Source of the DNA: a virus
IMG/VR virus record: IMGVR_UViG_3300017917_004222
Coordinates: 1 to 64,000 of that record
Direction: 5' to 3' (one strand)
Length of the DNA: 64,000 nt
The notes under the pieces are model-generated. The model was given only the letters and a program-made list of their open reading frames with translations. It did no database searches and had not been told where the DNA came from. Each line of letters opens with the position of its first letter. Position 1 is the stretch's first letter. This document shows positions 4,522 through 10,674 of this stretch, piece by piece. A program made the translations under genes and the position numbers.

Positions 4522-5107
4522 AACCTGTAAATACTGCCAAAAAGAATGCAAGAGCGAGAACTCTTTAAGAAATCACGAACGTTGTTGTCCGCATAATCCG
4601 TCTAGAGTATACAAAAACGGCATGCTAGGAAAAAAAGGATCCAACCAGTTTACCTTGGCGAAGCGATTAGGGAATAATGTCCCTGCCGCATGGAACAAAG
4701 GTTTGCCGGGGTTCTTTGCAGGTAAAAAACACAGCGACGAATCTAAAAGAAAAATTAGCGAAAAACTTTCAGTCAACAACAAAGGCGGAAGAGCCAAGTG
4801 GTATGACGTTGCTGGGCAACGAGTTCAAGGTACCTGGGAAAGAGATATAGCATCGAAGTTGACTGATCTCGGAGTCCCGTGGATAAAGTTAAAGACAAAC
4901 AAAGATACACTGAAGTATGTTATGAACGGGAAAGAGCGTTCATATACTCCTGACTTTTATCTTCCTGAATTCGATATGTACCTTGAGATCAAAGGTTTTT
5001 GGTGGGGAGATGATCGAGAAAAGATGCGTATTGTACTCGAAACGCACACCGACAAACGTATTGTAATAATAGAGAAACAAGAGTACGAACAAATTTTGCT
5101 GCTTTAG
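4517..5107 (+). CDS. Homing endonuclease, zinc finger + NUMOD3 + PD-(D/E)XK
   Basis: A 196-residue protein. The N-terminus has a C2H2-like finger (CKYCQKECKSENSLRNHERCC). The middle has NUMOD3 motifs (GKKHSDESKRKISEKLS), DNA-binding elements of homing endonucleases. The C-terminus carries PDFYLPEFDMYLEIKG (about residues 150-165), the PD...ExK signature of restriction-like nucleases. AT-rich, preceded by a broken tRNA, and its stop overlaps the first bases of tRNA-Phe. Role: double-strand cleavage that spreads its own gene among related phages. Confidence 0.85.
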   Translation: MLTCKYCQKECKSENSLRNHERCCPHNPSRVYKNGMLGKKGSNQFTLAKRLGNNVPAAWNKGLPGFFAGKKHSDESKRKISEKLSVNNKGGRAKWYDVAGQRVQGTWERDIASKLTDLGVPWIKLKTNKDTLKYVMNGKERSYTPDFYLPEFDMYLEIKGFWWGDDREKMRIVLETHTDKRIVIIEKQEYEQILLL

Positions 5108-5173
5108 CTGATGTGGTCATAGCAACGGACTGAAAATCCGAGGAACCCTGTTCGATCCGGGGAGGCAGCACCA
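5098..5173 (+). tRNA. tRNA-Phe (anticodon GAA), second copy
   Basis: Acceptor GCTGCTT/AGGCAGC, anticodon stem CGGA/TCCG around CTGAAAA, T loop TTCGATC, CCA encoded. The first ten bases overlap the endonuclease 3' end. Confidence 0.87.
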
Positions 5174-5186
5174 ACAAGGACTGTGT

Positions 5187-5600
5187 ATGAAACATTTGAT
5201 TTTGGCTCTGGCTCTGTTGTTGGCAGTTCCAGCACAGGCACAAGACATTCCTGCTCGCTTTGATGTGCATACTGACTTGAGGCCGTTTGTGACTTGGATT
5301 GCCCAGCACACCCGGTTCCGGGATGCAGATCGCATCACCAGTGATGAAGTGCCAGAAATTGTGTTTCTCAACGGCAGCGACTACATGCGATTGGTTCGTG
5401 TGTGGGGGCTGGCAGCATACTCTCCAGAGATCAACACCATTGCGGTGAACATGGATCTGGATGGCAATCGAGCAGATGTGCTCATACACGAGTTGATTCA
5501 CTTTTATCAATGGCGTCAAGAATCCTGGGACCGAGGAGACAACGATTCCCGTGAGCGCGAAGCACAACAAATACAGCGCCAGTTTTTGACACGTCAATGA
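5187..5600 (+). CDS. Exported HExxH (zincin-like) protein
   Basis: A 137-residue protein. Residues 1-18 form a classical signal peptide (MKHLILALALLLAVPAQAQ, cleavage after AQA). The C-terminal half carries HELIHFYQW at about 92-100, an HExxH zinc site, with a downstream REREAQQ that could supply the third ligand. Probably a periplasmic protein. Embedded between tRNA-Phe and tRNA-Arg in the array, with weak ribosome site AAGGA. Host cell-envelope action is possible; the substrate is unknown. Confidence 0.75.
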   Translation: MKHLILALALLLAVPAQAQDIPARFDVHTDLRPFVTWIAQHTRFRDADRITSDEVPEIVFLNGSDYMRLVRVWGLAAYSPEINTIAVNMDLDGNRADVLIHELIHFYQWRQESWDRGDNDSREREAQQIQRQFLTRQ

Positions 5601-5605
5601 TCACA

Positions 5606-5680
5606 CTCCCCGTAGTTCAATGGATAGAACCACCCTCTCCTAAAGGGTAAATGGCAGTTCGATCCTGTCCAGGGAGACCA
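5606..5680 (+). tRNA. tRNA-Arg (anticodon CCT)
   Basis: Acceptor CTCCCCG/CAGGGAG with one mismatch, perfect anticodon stem ACCCT/AGGGT around CTCCTAA, T arm GGCAG/CTGTC, CCA encoded. Confidence 0.9.
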
Positions 5681-5685
5681 ACACA

Positions 5686-5761
5686 GGACGATTAGCTCAG
5701 TTGGTAGAGCGCCTCCTCGACACGGAGAAGGTCAGTGGTTCAAATCCACTATCGTTCACCA
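5686..5761 (+). tRNA. tRNA-Val (anticodon GAC)
   Basis: Acceptor GGACGAT/ATCGTTC, canonical D arm, anticodon loop TCGACAC (C at position 33 instead of T), T arm AGTGG/CCACT, CCA encoded. Confidence 0.85.
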
Positions 5762-5766
5762 CACAT

Positions 5767-5844
5767 GCCCCGATGGTGGAATTTGGCAGACACGCTGCGT
5801 TCAGGTCGCAGTTTCTGAGGGTTCGAGTCCCTCTTGGGGTACCA
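5767..5844 (+). tRNA. tRNA-Leu (anticodon CAG)
   Basis: Acceptor GCCCCGA/TTGGGGT, perfect anticodon stem CTGCG/CGCAG around TTCAGGT, short class II variable arm, T arm GAGGG/CCCTC, CCA encoded. Confidence 0.9.
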
Positions 5845-5851
5845 AGTTCAA

Positions 5852-5909
5852 GGATGCATTCAGCAAACAACTTTTTTCACTTTTTGGCTGTGAAAAGCAA
5901 ACTGCATCC
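5852..5909 (+). ncRNA. Two-stem RNA element, copy C
   Basis: Outer stem GGATGC (5852-5857)/GCATCC (5904-5909), TTCAGCAA next, inner hairpin TTTTCAC/GTGAAAA, AAAGC before the 3' strand, and TGTCG after it. Lies 8 nt after the CCA of tRNA-Leu(CAG). Confidence 0.72.
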
Positions 5910-5922
5910 TGTCGTTTTTGAA

Positions 5923-6007
5923 GCCTTTGTGGAGGAATTGGTAGACTCGCAGCGTTGAGGTCGCTGTGCCGAAAGGCGTGCAGGTTCGAGTCCTGTCAAA
6001 GGCACCA
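5923..6007 (+). tRNA. tRNA-Leu (anticodon GAG)
   Basis: Class II tRNA with acceptor GCCTTTG/CAAAGGC, anticodon arm CAGCG-TTGAGGT-CGCTG, a long variable arm, T arm GCAGG/CCTGT and encoded CCA. Confidence 0.92.
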
Positions 6008-6015
6008 TTATTAAT

Positions 6016-6087
6016 TGGCTCACTCTGGCAGATCTCGTGGGGTCCAAACCCGTCGAGTCCCAGGTTCGATTCCCGGAGGGCCAGCCA
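6016..6087 (+). tRNA. tRNA-Trp-like (anticodon CCA), atypical D region
   Basis: Acceptor TGGCTCA/AGGGCCA (one mismatch), anticodon arm GTGGG-GTCCAAA-CCCGT, T loop TTCGATT, discriminator G, CCA encoded. Only about 14 nt separate acceptor and anticodon stem, so no normal D arm forms. May be decayed or specialised. Confidence 0.6.
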
Positions 6088-6488
6088 TTTTTGTAGCAAC
6101 CAGTCCCGCGATAATCCAGCTGTGGAGACACTGTCCGGACCGTGGTAAAGGTACTGTGTAAAAGGCGTTGCGAGAGTTGTGTGCGCTCACTGATCACACA
6201 AGCTGCTAAAGATCGAAGCGCAAACTAATAGAGTTGTGTCTCTGCCTGCTACCCTTTTTTGCAAACAGAAAAACGTGCGGGGGCAATACCCCTTGGAGCT
6301 CTGGCCCTGGTAAGGCAACTGCATCTCCTATGGATCAGTTGGACGGATGAGAGGTCCGTCACTGTTGCCGGTGTAAAGAATTATCTATTGTGGAATGCCG
6401 CGTGATGCCTTTGTAGTGCAAACCCCGCATCGATGGTTCACAGCCACACGCCCCGGCGAAACCGGACTGTTTGCACCCGAAAGAATGT
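6088..6488 (+). other. Non-coding structured stretch
   Basis: No credible ORF. Contains TTGTGTG/CACACAA near 6176-6202, GGGG-CAATA-CCCC near 6277, GGCAAC/GTTGCC enclosing ACGGA/TCCGT near 6317-6372, and nested GCGTG/CACGC with GATGC/GCATC near 6398-6452. Nothing matches a canonical tRNA. It may be one large ncRNA or several decayed ones. Confidence 0.4.
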
Positions 6489-6698
6489 ATGTACAAGATA
6501 GATGAAAAAGAATTCGCTGACCTAGAGTCAGCAATGGCGCATGCCCGAACACTAGATCAGTTTGTGACCATTGAGGGTCCAGATTTTGAAGTGTGCGGGC
6601 GCTTTGGTGTCGACACCATCCGTGACGGGCTTTGCCCAGACGGAGTGGCGTATGACTGGAACAAAGCCAGCCGTATTGGTGCTACCCGGCGCCGATGA
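6489..6698 (+). CDS. Small conserved-looking phage protein (69 aa)
   Basis: Begins MYKIDEKEFADLESAM, with a core FVTIEGPDFEVCGRFGVDTI and YDWNKASRIG, and a basic tail (ATRRR). Compact alpha/beta composition and phage-like codon use suggest a real gene. The ATG is preferred to an upstream TTG; only a weak purine stretch precedes it. Function unknown; an interaction with RNA or the translation apparatus would be a guess from its place inside the tRNA array. Confidence 0.65.
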   Translation: MYKIDEKEFADLESAMAHARTLDQFVTIEGPDFEVCGRFGVDTIRDGLCPDGVAYDWNKASRIGATRRR

Positions 6699-6707
6699 AC
6701 CAAATAT

Positions 6708-6782
6708 GGGGGCAGCAGAGGGCTGCGGCGTTGCCTGGCAGGCATCGTGTCTAGAGGGGATCGTTACCCCCGGCCTCCACCA
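6708..6782 (+). tRNA. Possible tRNA-Ala (anticodon GGC)
   Basis: Acceptor GGGGGCA/GGCCTCC (6 of 7 pairs), D stem GCAGC/GCTGC, anticodon loop CTGGCAG, T loop ATCGTTA, discriminator A and CCA. Stems have mismatches, and its 3' end can instead pair with downstream sequence, so the call is uncertain. Confidence 0.5.
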
Positions 6783-6788
6783 AGTCAA

Positions 6789-6890
6789 GGATGACTACAG
6801 CAACATAAAACTTCTCCAACCACTTTTCTGGAGGCCAGCCCAGTAGGGGGCGTGTCGTGGGTTCGACTCCCGGCTTTAGACACATCATCC
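6789..6890 (+). ncRNA. Two-stem RNA element, copy E (expanded)
   Basis: GGATGA (6789-6794) pairs with TCATCC (6885-6890), followed by TGT. ACAGCAA replaces TTCAGCAA, and an inner CTCCA/TGGAG hairpin follows. The interior is about 45 nt longer than in other copies because it holds a T-arm fragment (6857-6873) and a TAGACAC end complementary to 6747-6753. Confidence 0.5.
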
Positions 6891-6902
6891 TGTCATTTTC
6901 AA

Positions 6903-6979
6903 CTCCGTATGGCGCAGCCAGGTAGCGCACTTGTCTGGGGGACAAGGGGTCGCAGGTTCGAACCCTGCTACGGAGACCA
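6903..6979 (+). tRNA. tRNA-Pro (anticodon GGG)
   Basis: Acceptor CTCCGTA/TACGGAG, anticodon arm CTTGT-CTGGGGG-ACAAG and T arm GCAGG/CCTGC all perfect, CCA encoded. Last tRNA of the array. Confidence 0.93.
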
Positions 6980-7072
6980 ACATGGTTTACATAAACCAAG
7001 AATTCAAGTAGACTATATACTTGAACAACCCGCCCGGTGGTTGCGATCCCGGGCACATTCAGAAAGCACCAT

Positions 7073-7543
7073 ATGAAAAAGCTAGATCTCGACGAAGTCA
7101 AACGATTCATCGACGCTCAATCCCCGGAGACCAAAATCTACCTGGGTTGCGACAGTGAACGACTCAAAATCGATGGCAAATGGTACGCGGACTACATCCT
7201 GGCCGTCGTGGTGCACATCAACGGCAACAACGGTTGCAAAATTTTCGGTGAAGTGCAGCGCGAACCTGTGTGGGATGCCAAGCCCGGCAAACCTGCCATG
7301 CGACTCATGACAGAAGTTTACAAAGTGTCCGAACTGTATCTCAAGCTGGCCGAAGTGCTGGATGGGCGACAGGTGGAAGTGCACTTGGACATCAACCCTG
7401 ATGAAGAATTCGGCTCCAGCTGTGTGATCAGCCAGGCCGTGGGCTACATCAAGGGCACCTGCAACGTGGTTCCATTCGTGAAGCCGCATGCATTTGCTGC
7501 CAGCTACGCTGCCGATCGATTCAAAGGTCTGCGAGCAGCCTAA
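7073..7543 (+). CDS. YkuK-like (RNase H-fold) protein
   Basis: A 156-residue protein beginning MKKLDLDEVKRFI. It shows the pattern of the YkuK/DUF458 RNase H-like family: IYLGCDSER near residue 24 (first acidic position on a beta strand), a long beta hairpin, and VEVHLDINPDEEFGSS near 105 with a second acidic cluster. The family is a predicted nuclease of unknown substrate; RNA or DNA cleavage is inferred. It follows the tRNA array and ends at a clear terminator. No strong ribosome site is seen. Confidence 0.7.
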   Translation: MKKLDLDEVKRFIDAQSPETKIYLGCDSERLKIDGKWYADYILAVVVHINGNNGCKIFGEVQREPVWDAKPGKPAMRLMTEVYKVSELYLKLAEVLDGRQVEVHLDINPDEEFGSSCVISQAVGYIKGTCNVVPFVKPHAFAASYAADRFKGLRAA

Positions 7544-7554
7544 AAACTATTATG

Positions 7555-7595
7555 GCCCCCGTCAGTTGCCTACCAGGGACTGCTCGGGGGTTTTT
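7555..7595 (+). terminator. Rho-independent terminator
   Basis: CCCCCG (7556-7561) pairs with CGGGGG (7585-7590), with an inner CAGT/ACTG stem, followed by TTTTTC. Closes the tRNA/YkuK unit. Confidence 0.85.
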
Positions 7596-7663
7596 CTTTG
7601 GCCGCAGTGACCACCACCAATGACACGCATAGACAATCCCAATAGAAAAACCTAATATTTCGC

Positions 7664-7692
7664 TTGCTTTCATTGCTATATACTATTACAAT
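7664..7692 (+). promoter_or_regulatory. Promoter of the ahpC unit
   Basis: TTGCTT at 7664-7669, a 17-bp spacer and TACAAT at 7687-7692. A CAGTG/CACTG hairpin follows in the leader before the strong ribosome site AAGGAG. Confidence 0.65.
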
Positions 7693-7742
7693 ATCAACAC
7701 AGTGTTAGCGCACTGATCTACATTCATCAACCAAGGAGAAAC

Positions 7743-8285
7743 ATGAAAACAGTAGGACACAAACTTGACAACTTCGTCGTGACCGGCGTTCGCCCAGGCC
7801 AGCCTGAGGACGCATTCTTTGACATCAACCAAGACAGCTTCCCTGGCAAGTGGAAGGTGATCGTTTATTACCCCAAGGATTTCACATTCGTGTGCCCCAC
7901 TGAAATCGTGGCATACGACCGGCTGGCCGGTGACTTTGAGGACCGTGATGCTGTGCTGTTGACTGGTTCAACTGACAACGAGTTCTGCAAAGTGGCTTGG
8001 CAAAACGCCCATGCCGACCTCAAGAAGATCACCCACACTCAGTTTGCCGATACCCAACGCGGTGAATTGAGCCTTGCTGAACAATTGGGCGTGTTCTACG
8101 CTCCAGCCGGTGCTGCACTGCGCGCCACTTTCATTGTTGACCCAGACAACGTGATTCAACACGTGACTGTAAACAACCTCAACGTGGGCCGCTCACCAGA
8201 AGAAACATTGCGTATTCTTGATTCTCTACAAACGGGAGAGTTATGTCAGTGTAACAGAAAGATTGGCGAAGCGACCTTAGGCTAA
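7743..8285 (+). CDS. ahpC: AhpC-type peroxiredoxin
   Basis: A 180-residue thioredoxin-fold peroxidase. FTFVCPTE places the peroxidatic Cys at residue 51. ELCQCN near 168-170 supplies resolving cysteines, as in the actinobacterial-type AhpC that pairs with AhpD. It would reduce H2O2, organic peroxides or peroxynitrite in the infected cell. Strong ribosome site and own promoter. The C-terminus stops right after GEATLG, apparently several residues shorter than relatives, exactly where the invading HNH gene begins. Key residues are retained, so it is probably active. Confidence 0.93.
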   Translation: MKTVGHKLDNFVVTGVRPGQPEDAFFDINQDSFPGKWKVIVYYPKDFTFVCPTEIVAYDRLAGDFEDRDAVLLTGSTDNEFCKVAWQNAHADLKKITHTQFADTQRGELSLAEQLGVFYAPAGAALRATFIVDPDNVIQHVTVNNLNVGRSPEETLRILDSLQTGELCQCNRKIGEATLG

Positions 8286-8300
8286 TAGATTATTGGGTTG

Positions 8301-8345
8301 GGAATAAATAAAGTTGTAGTTCGCGGGATTGCCGTCCCCAACTAC
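8301..8345 (+). promoter_or_regulatory. Late-type promoter and hairpin ahead of the HNH gene
   Basis: AATAAATA at about 8302-8309 matches the T4-type late core. Just downstream GTAGTT (8316-8321) pairs with AACTAC (8340-8345), with inner GGGA/TCCC. An AGAGGAG ribosome site follows. Confidence 0.5.
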
Positions 8346-8371
8346 TCTAATGCTAAAGAGGAGCACCAGCA

Positions 8372-9166
8372 ATGATATTTATTCCCAACCGTCACACTCG
8401 TATCTATTATTCAATAGTTGAGAAGGCACAACAACGATCTACTCTAAAATCTGTTTATACAGAATCTCACCATATAATCCCAAAATCATTGGGCGGTAGC
8501 GATGATAAAACTAACTTGGTAGATTTAACTTACAAAGAACACAGGCTCTGTCATAAACTCTTAGTAAAAATGACTCAAGGAAAAGCAAAGGGCAAAATGG
8601 CTTATGCTTTACTATTTTTTAGAGTTAGCGAATCAACCAAAAAAAGTTTAGTAAAATCTTTTAGCGATTATCGTAAAAGTTTGATACCTATAACTAATGG
8701 AATCGTAGATAAGTGGATACCTAAGGAAGAAGAAATACCACAAGGCTTTTGCCAAGGGTTCTCTCCTGCTATAGTTAAAAAGCACGGAGACGGTAACAGA
8801 GGTAAAAAATGGATTACTAATGGTATTGTATCGTATCAGATAAAAGATAACATCTTGCCAGAAGGATTTTATTGGGGTCAAGCAGAATACCATAAAGAGA
8901 AGAATAGCAAATCATTAAGCGGTGAGTTAAATCCTATGTATGGAAAACAAGGACAAGAACACCCAGCGTATGGTTACAAACATACCGACGATATGCTACA
9001 GTATCTTTCGCAGTCAAAACAGGGAAATAAAAATCCTATGTATGGAAAACTGCCCCATAATGCTAAGGCCATTGAAGTGAATGGTGTTTTATACAAATCC
9101 GTTTCAGAAGCAAGGCAGAAAACTGGTTTGTCAAGAAGAACAATAGAAAAACTTTACAAGGAATAA
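8372..9166 (+). CDS. HNH homing endonuclease
   Basis: A 264-residue protein. ESHHIIPKSLGG...NLVDLTYKEHRLCHKLL (residues 31-66) is a clear HNH nuclease core. Repeats ELNPMYGKQG and NKNPMYGK (about 188-230) are NUMOD3-like, and the C-terminus (VSEARQKTGLSRRTIEKLYKE) is a NUMOD1/HTH-like DNA-binding element. AT-rich relative to its neighbours. It lies precisely between ahpC and ahpD, and its last codons provide the AAGGA in front of ahpD. A free-standing mobile gene, not an intron. Confidence 0.92.
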   Translation: MIFIPNRHTRIYYSIVEKAQQRSTLKSVYTESHHIIPKSLGGSDDKTNLVDLTYKEHRLCHKLLVKMTQGKAKGKMAYALLFFRVSESTKKSLVKSFSDYRKSLIPITNGIVDKWIPKEEEIPQGFCQGFSPAIVKKHGDGNRGKKWITNGIVSYQIKDNILPEGFYWGQAEYHKEKNSKSLSGELNPMYGKQGQEHPAYGYKHTDDMLQYLSQSKQGNKNPMYGKLPHNAKAIEVNGVLYKSVSEARQKTGLSRRTIEKLYKE

Positions 9167-9170
9167 CAAA

Positions 9171-9686
9171 ATGACCCAATGGGTAGACCAACTGAAAGAA
9201 ACCATCCCTGACTATGCCAAGGATGCTCGGCTCAACATCGACGCTGTGATCAAGCGCAGCACCTTGCCAGTGGAGGAAGCCGAAGCTGTGGCCTTGGCTG
9301 CTGCATTTGCCACTGGCAACACCAAGTTCTGGACTTGGTTGCACAGCGTGGTCGCCAACCGTGTGGAGGCCGATGCTGCAGTCACTGCTGGCAGCATCAT
9401 GGCTCAAAACAACACCTGGTACCCCTATGTTGAAATGGCCGACGATGAGCAACTCAAGGGACTGCCAGCTCAGCTGAGAATGAATGCCATTGCCACTCAC
9501 GGTGGAACCACAAAGGCTCGTTTTGAAGCCTACAGCCTGGCAGCGTCGATTGTGGGCAAGTGCCATTTCTGCGTCAAGGCTCACTACGAGACCTTGAAAC
9601 AGGAAGGTTACACGGTGGAGCAACTGCGTGACATCGGTCGCATTGCTGCTGTGATCAATTCGGTAAGCCGAGTGCTTGCTGGCTGA
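9171..9686 (+). CDS. ahpD: AhpD-like alkylhydroperoxidase
   Basis: A 171-residue all-helical protein of the AhpD/CMD family. KCHFCVKAH (C131, C134, H138) is the catalytic CxxC plus His. In the known system AhpD is the thiol reductant of AhpC, itself recharged through dihydrolipoamide-linked enzymes. Phage ahpC lies just upstream, separated only by the endonuclease, so the two were presumably one operon. ATG chosen because of the AAGGA 9 nt upstream. Confidence 0.9.
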   Translation: MTQWVDQLKETIPDYAKDARLNIDAVIKRSTLPVEEAEAVALAAAFATGNTKFWTWLHSVVANRVEADAAVTAGSIMAQNNTWYPYVEMADDEQLKGLPAQLRMNAIATHGGTTKARFEAYSLAASIVGKCHFCVKAHYETLKQEGYTVEQLRDIGRIAAVINSVSRVLAG

Positions 9687-9732
9687 CACAATATCTGCTA
9701 CAATAGTGAAACAGTCACCGCACTGTTTCACT
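9676..9732 (+). promoter_or_regulatory. Promoter with a perfect 11-bp inverted repeat at the transcript start
   Basis: TTGCTG (9676-9681), a 17-bp spacer and TACAAT (9699-9704). The inverted repeat AGTGAAACAGT (9705-9715) / ACTGTTTCACT (9722-9732), loop CACCGC, begins at the next base, covering +1. It could be a repressor operator or a 5' mRNA-protecting hairpin. Confidence 0.6.
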
Positions 9733-9743
9733 GTTGGAGTAAC

Positions 9744-10001
9744 ATGAGCAACAAACTGGCAAAATTCATCAACAGCCGTCGACGACACAAAACTGATGTG
9801 GCCATTGCCCGGCAACTGAGAATCGCCCAACAACGCACCTCTGATCCCAACCACCCTGGAGTTCGACAGCCGCATCGTCATGCCAAACGGCATGCTATGG
9901 ACTGTGGCAATCCCCGGTGTTTCCTGTGTGGTAACCCGCGCAAGATTCACAAGGATCGCTTGACCTATCAGGAAAAGAAACTGTTTCAACCACTTGATTG
10001 A
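9744..10001 (+). CDS. Small basic protein, CxxxxCxxC motif
   Basis: An 85-residue basic protein. The N-terminus is rich in Arg/Lys (INSRRRHKTD) and the C-terminus has CGNPRCFLCGNPRKIH, three cysteines and a histidine that could bind zinc, followed by LTYQEKKLFQ. Good ribosome site (TTGGAG). First gene after the inverted-repeat promoter and cotranscribed with the omega-like, QueF-like and ahcY genes. A nucleic-acid-binding role is inferred from charge only. Confidence 0.75.
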   Translation: MSNKLAKFINSRRRHKTDVAIARQLRIAQQRTSDPNHPGVRQPHRHAKRHAMDCGNPRCFLCGNPRKIHKDRLTYQEKKLFQPLD

Positions 10002-10010
10002 CCATTGACC

Positions 10011-10265
10011 ATGAACAAACAAATTTACAAGAGTGACCCCACTGACGGTTTGTCCAACGAGGAGGCAGTGTCTGCCGTTGGCAACCGCTATGACCTGGTG
10101 CTGATTGCTGCGCGTCGAGTTCGAGAACTGGCACATGGCGGCTATCGACCCAAGATCGCAACACCACATGGTCCGGTGTTGACTGCACTGAAAGAAATCG
10201 AACAGGGCAAAGTGGATCGGTCATATTTGCTCAAGCCAACTGAGCTGGCACAACGCAAAAGGTAA
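10011..10265 (+). CDS. RNA polymerase omega subunit-like protein
   Basis: An 84-residue protein. AVGNRYDLVLIAARRVRELA (residues 22-41) and PVLTALKEIEQGKV (55-68) match the conserved core of bacterial omega (RpoZ): the NRFDLV helix and the ALREIEEG helix. In bacteria omega holds the beta' subunit and mediates some ppGpp effects. The phage copy lacks the long acidic C-terminal tail of E. coli omega and may replace or compete with host omega. ATG 10011 is preferred to TTG 10005; the ribosome site is weak. Confidence 0.8.
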   Translation: MNKQIYKSDPTDGLSNEEAVSAVGNRYDLVLIAARRVRELAHGGYRPKIATPHGPVLTALKEIEQGKVDRSYLLKPTELAQRKR

Positions 10266-10268
10266 CGC

Positions 10269-10673
10269 ATGACTCGTCGCTTGTGGGATAGCATTGATGG
10301 TTCCCTGCTAAAGAGCCTGCCAAACGCGGCAAGGGGCTACGAGCAACGAATCACCATTCCTGAGTTTACATTCCTTGGGGTCAAGGACCAACCCGATTTT
10401 GGCCACATCACCATTTGGTTTTATGGCCGTGATCGCACCATTGAACTCAAAAGCCTCAAGGAATATCTGTTTCAGTATCGAGATACTGTGATCAGTTACG
10501 AACGAGCCGCCGATGTGCTGTTCAAGCACCTCATGGCAGCATATGAACCGGATCGCATCAGACTTGAAATTGAATTTAGGCCACGAGGTGGCATCAGCAG
10601 TCGTATGACTGTGGACAGTGACTGGGGCCATTTGGGTGGCACAGACTCACTGTGGCAACATCACAAAAACTAA
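10269..10673 (+). CDS. QueF-like T-fold protein lacking the catalytic cysteine
   Basis: A 134-residue protein resembling NADPH-dependent 7-cyano-7-deazaguanine (preQ0) reductase: [14 protein letters not shown] (31-44), [10 protein letters not shown] (59-68), FRPRGGIS (103-110). The family's general-acid Asp (QPDF) and substrate-binding Glu (E59) are kept. The nucleophilic Cys position is Leu/Gly (about 36-37), and the protein contains no cysteine at all. It cannot use the thioimide mechanism. It may bind preQ0 or a pteridine instead, or be a structural homologue. It starts 4 nt after the omega gene and ends 1 nt before ahcY. Confidence 0.75.
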   Translation: MTRRLWDSIDGSLLKSLPNAARGYEQRITIPEFTFLGVKDQPDFGHITIWFYGRDRTIELKSLKEYLFQYRDTVISYERAADVLFKHLMAAYEPDRIRLEIEFRPRGGISSRMTVDSDWGHLGGTDSLWQHHKN

Positions 10674-10674
10674 C

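Noticed and set aside
6088-6890. tmRNA gene
   Set aside because: No tag reading frame (AND..ALAA-like) and no canonical tmRNA 5' or 3' ends were found, although the folds are reminiscent.
9063-10169. Long open frame on the minus strand (368 codons) opposite ahpD and the small genes after it
   Set aside because: It runs opposite clear plus-strand genes with recognised motifs. Its His/Val/Cys-rich translation and lack of a ribosome site are typical of antisense shadows here.
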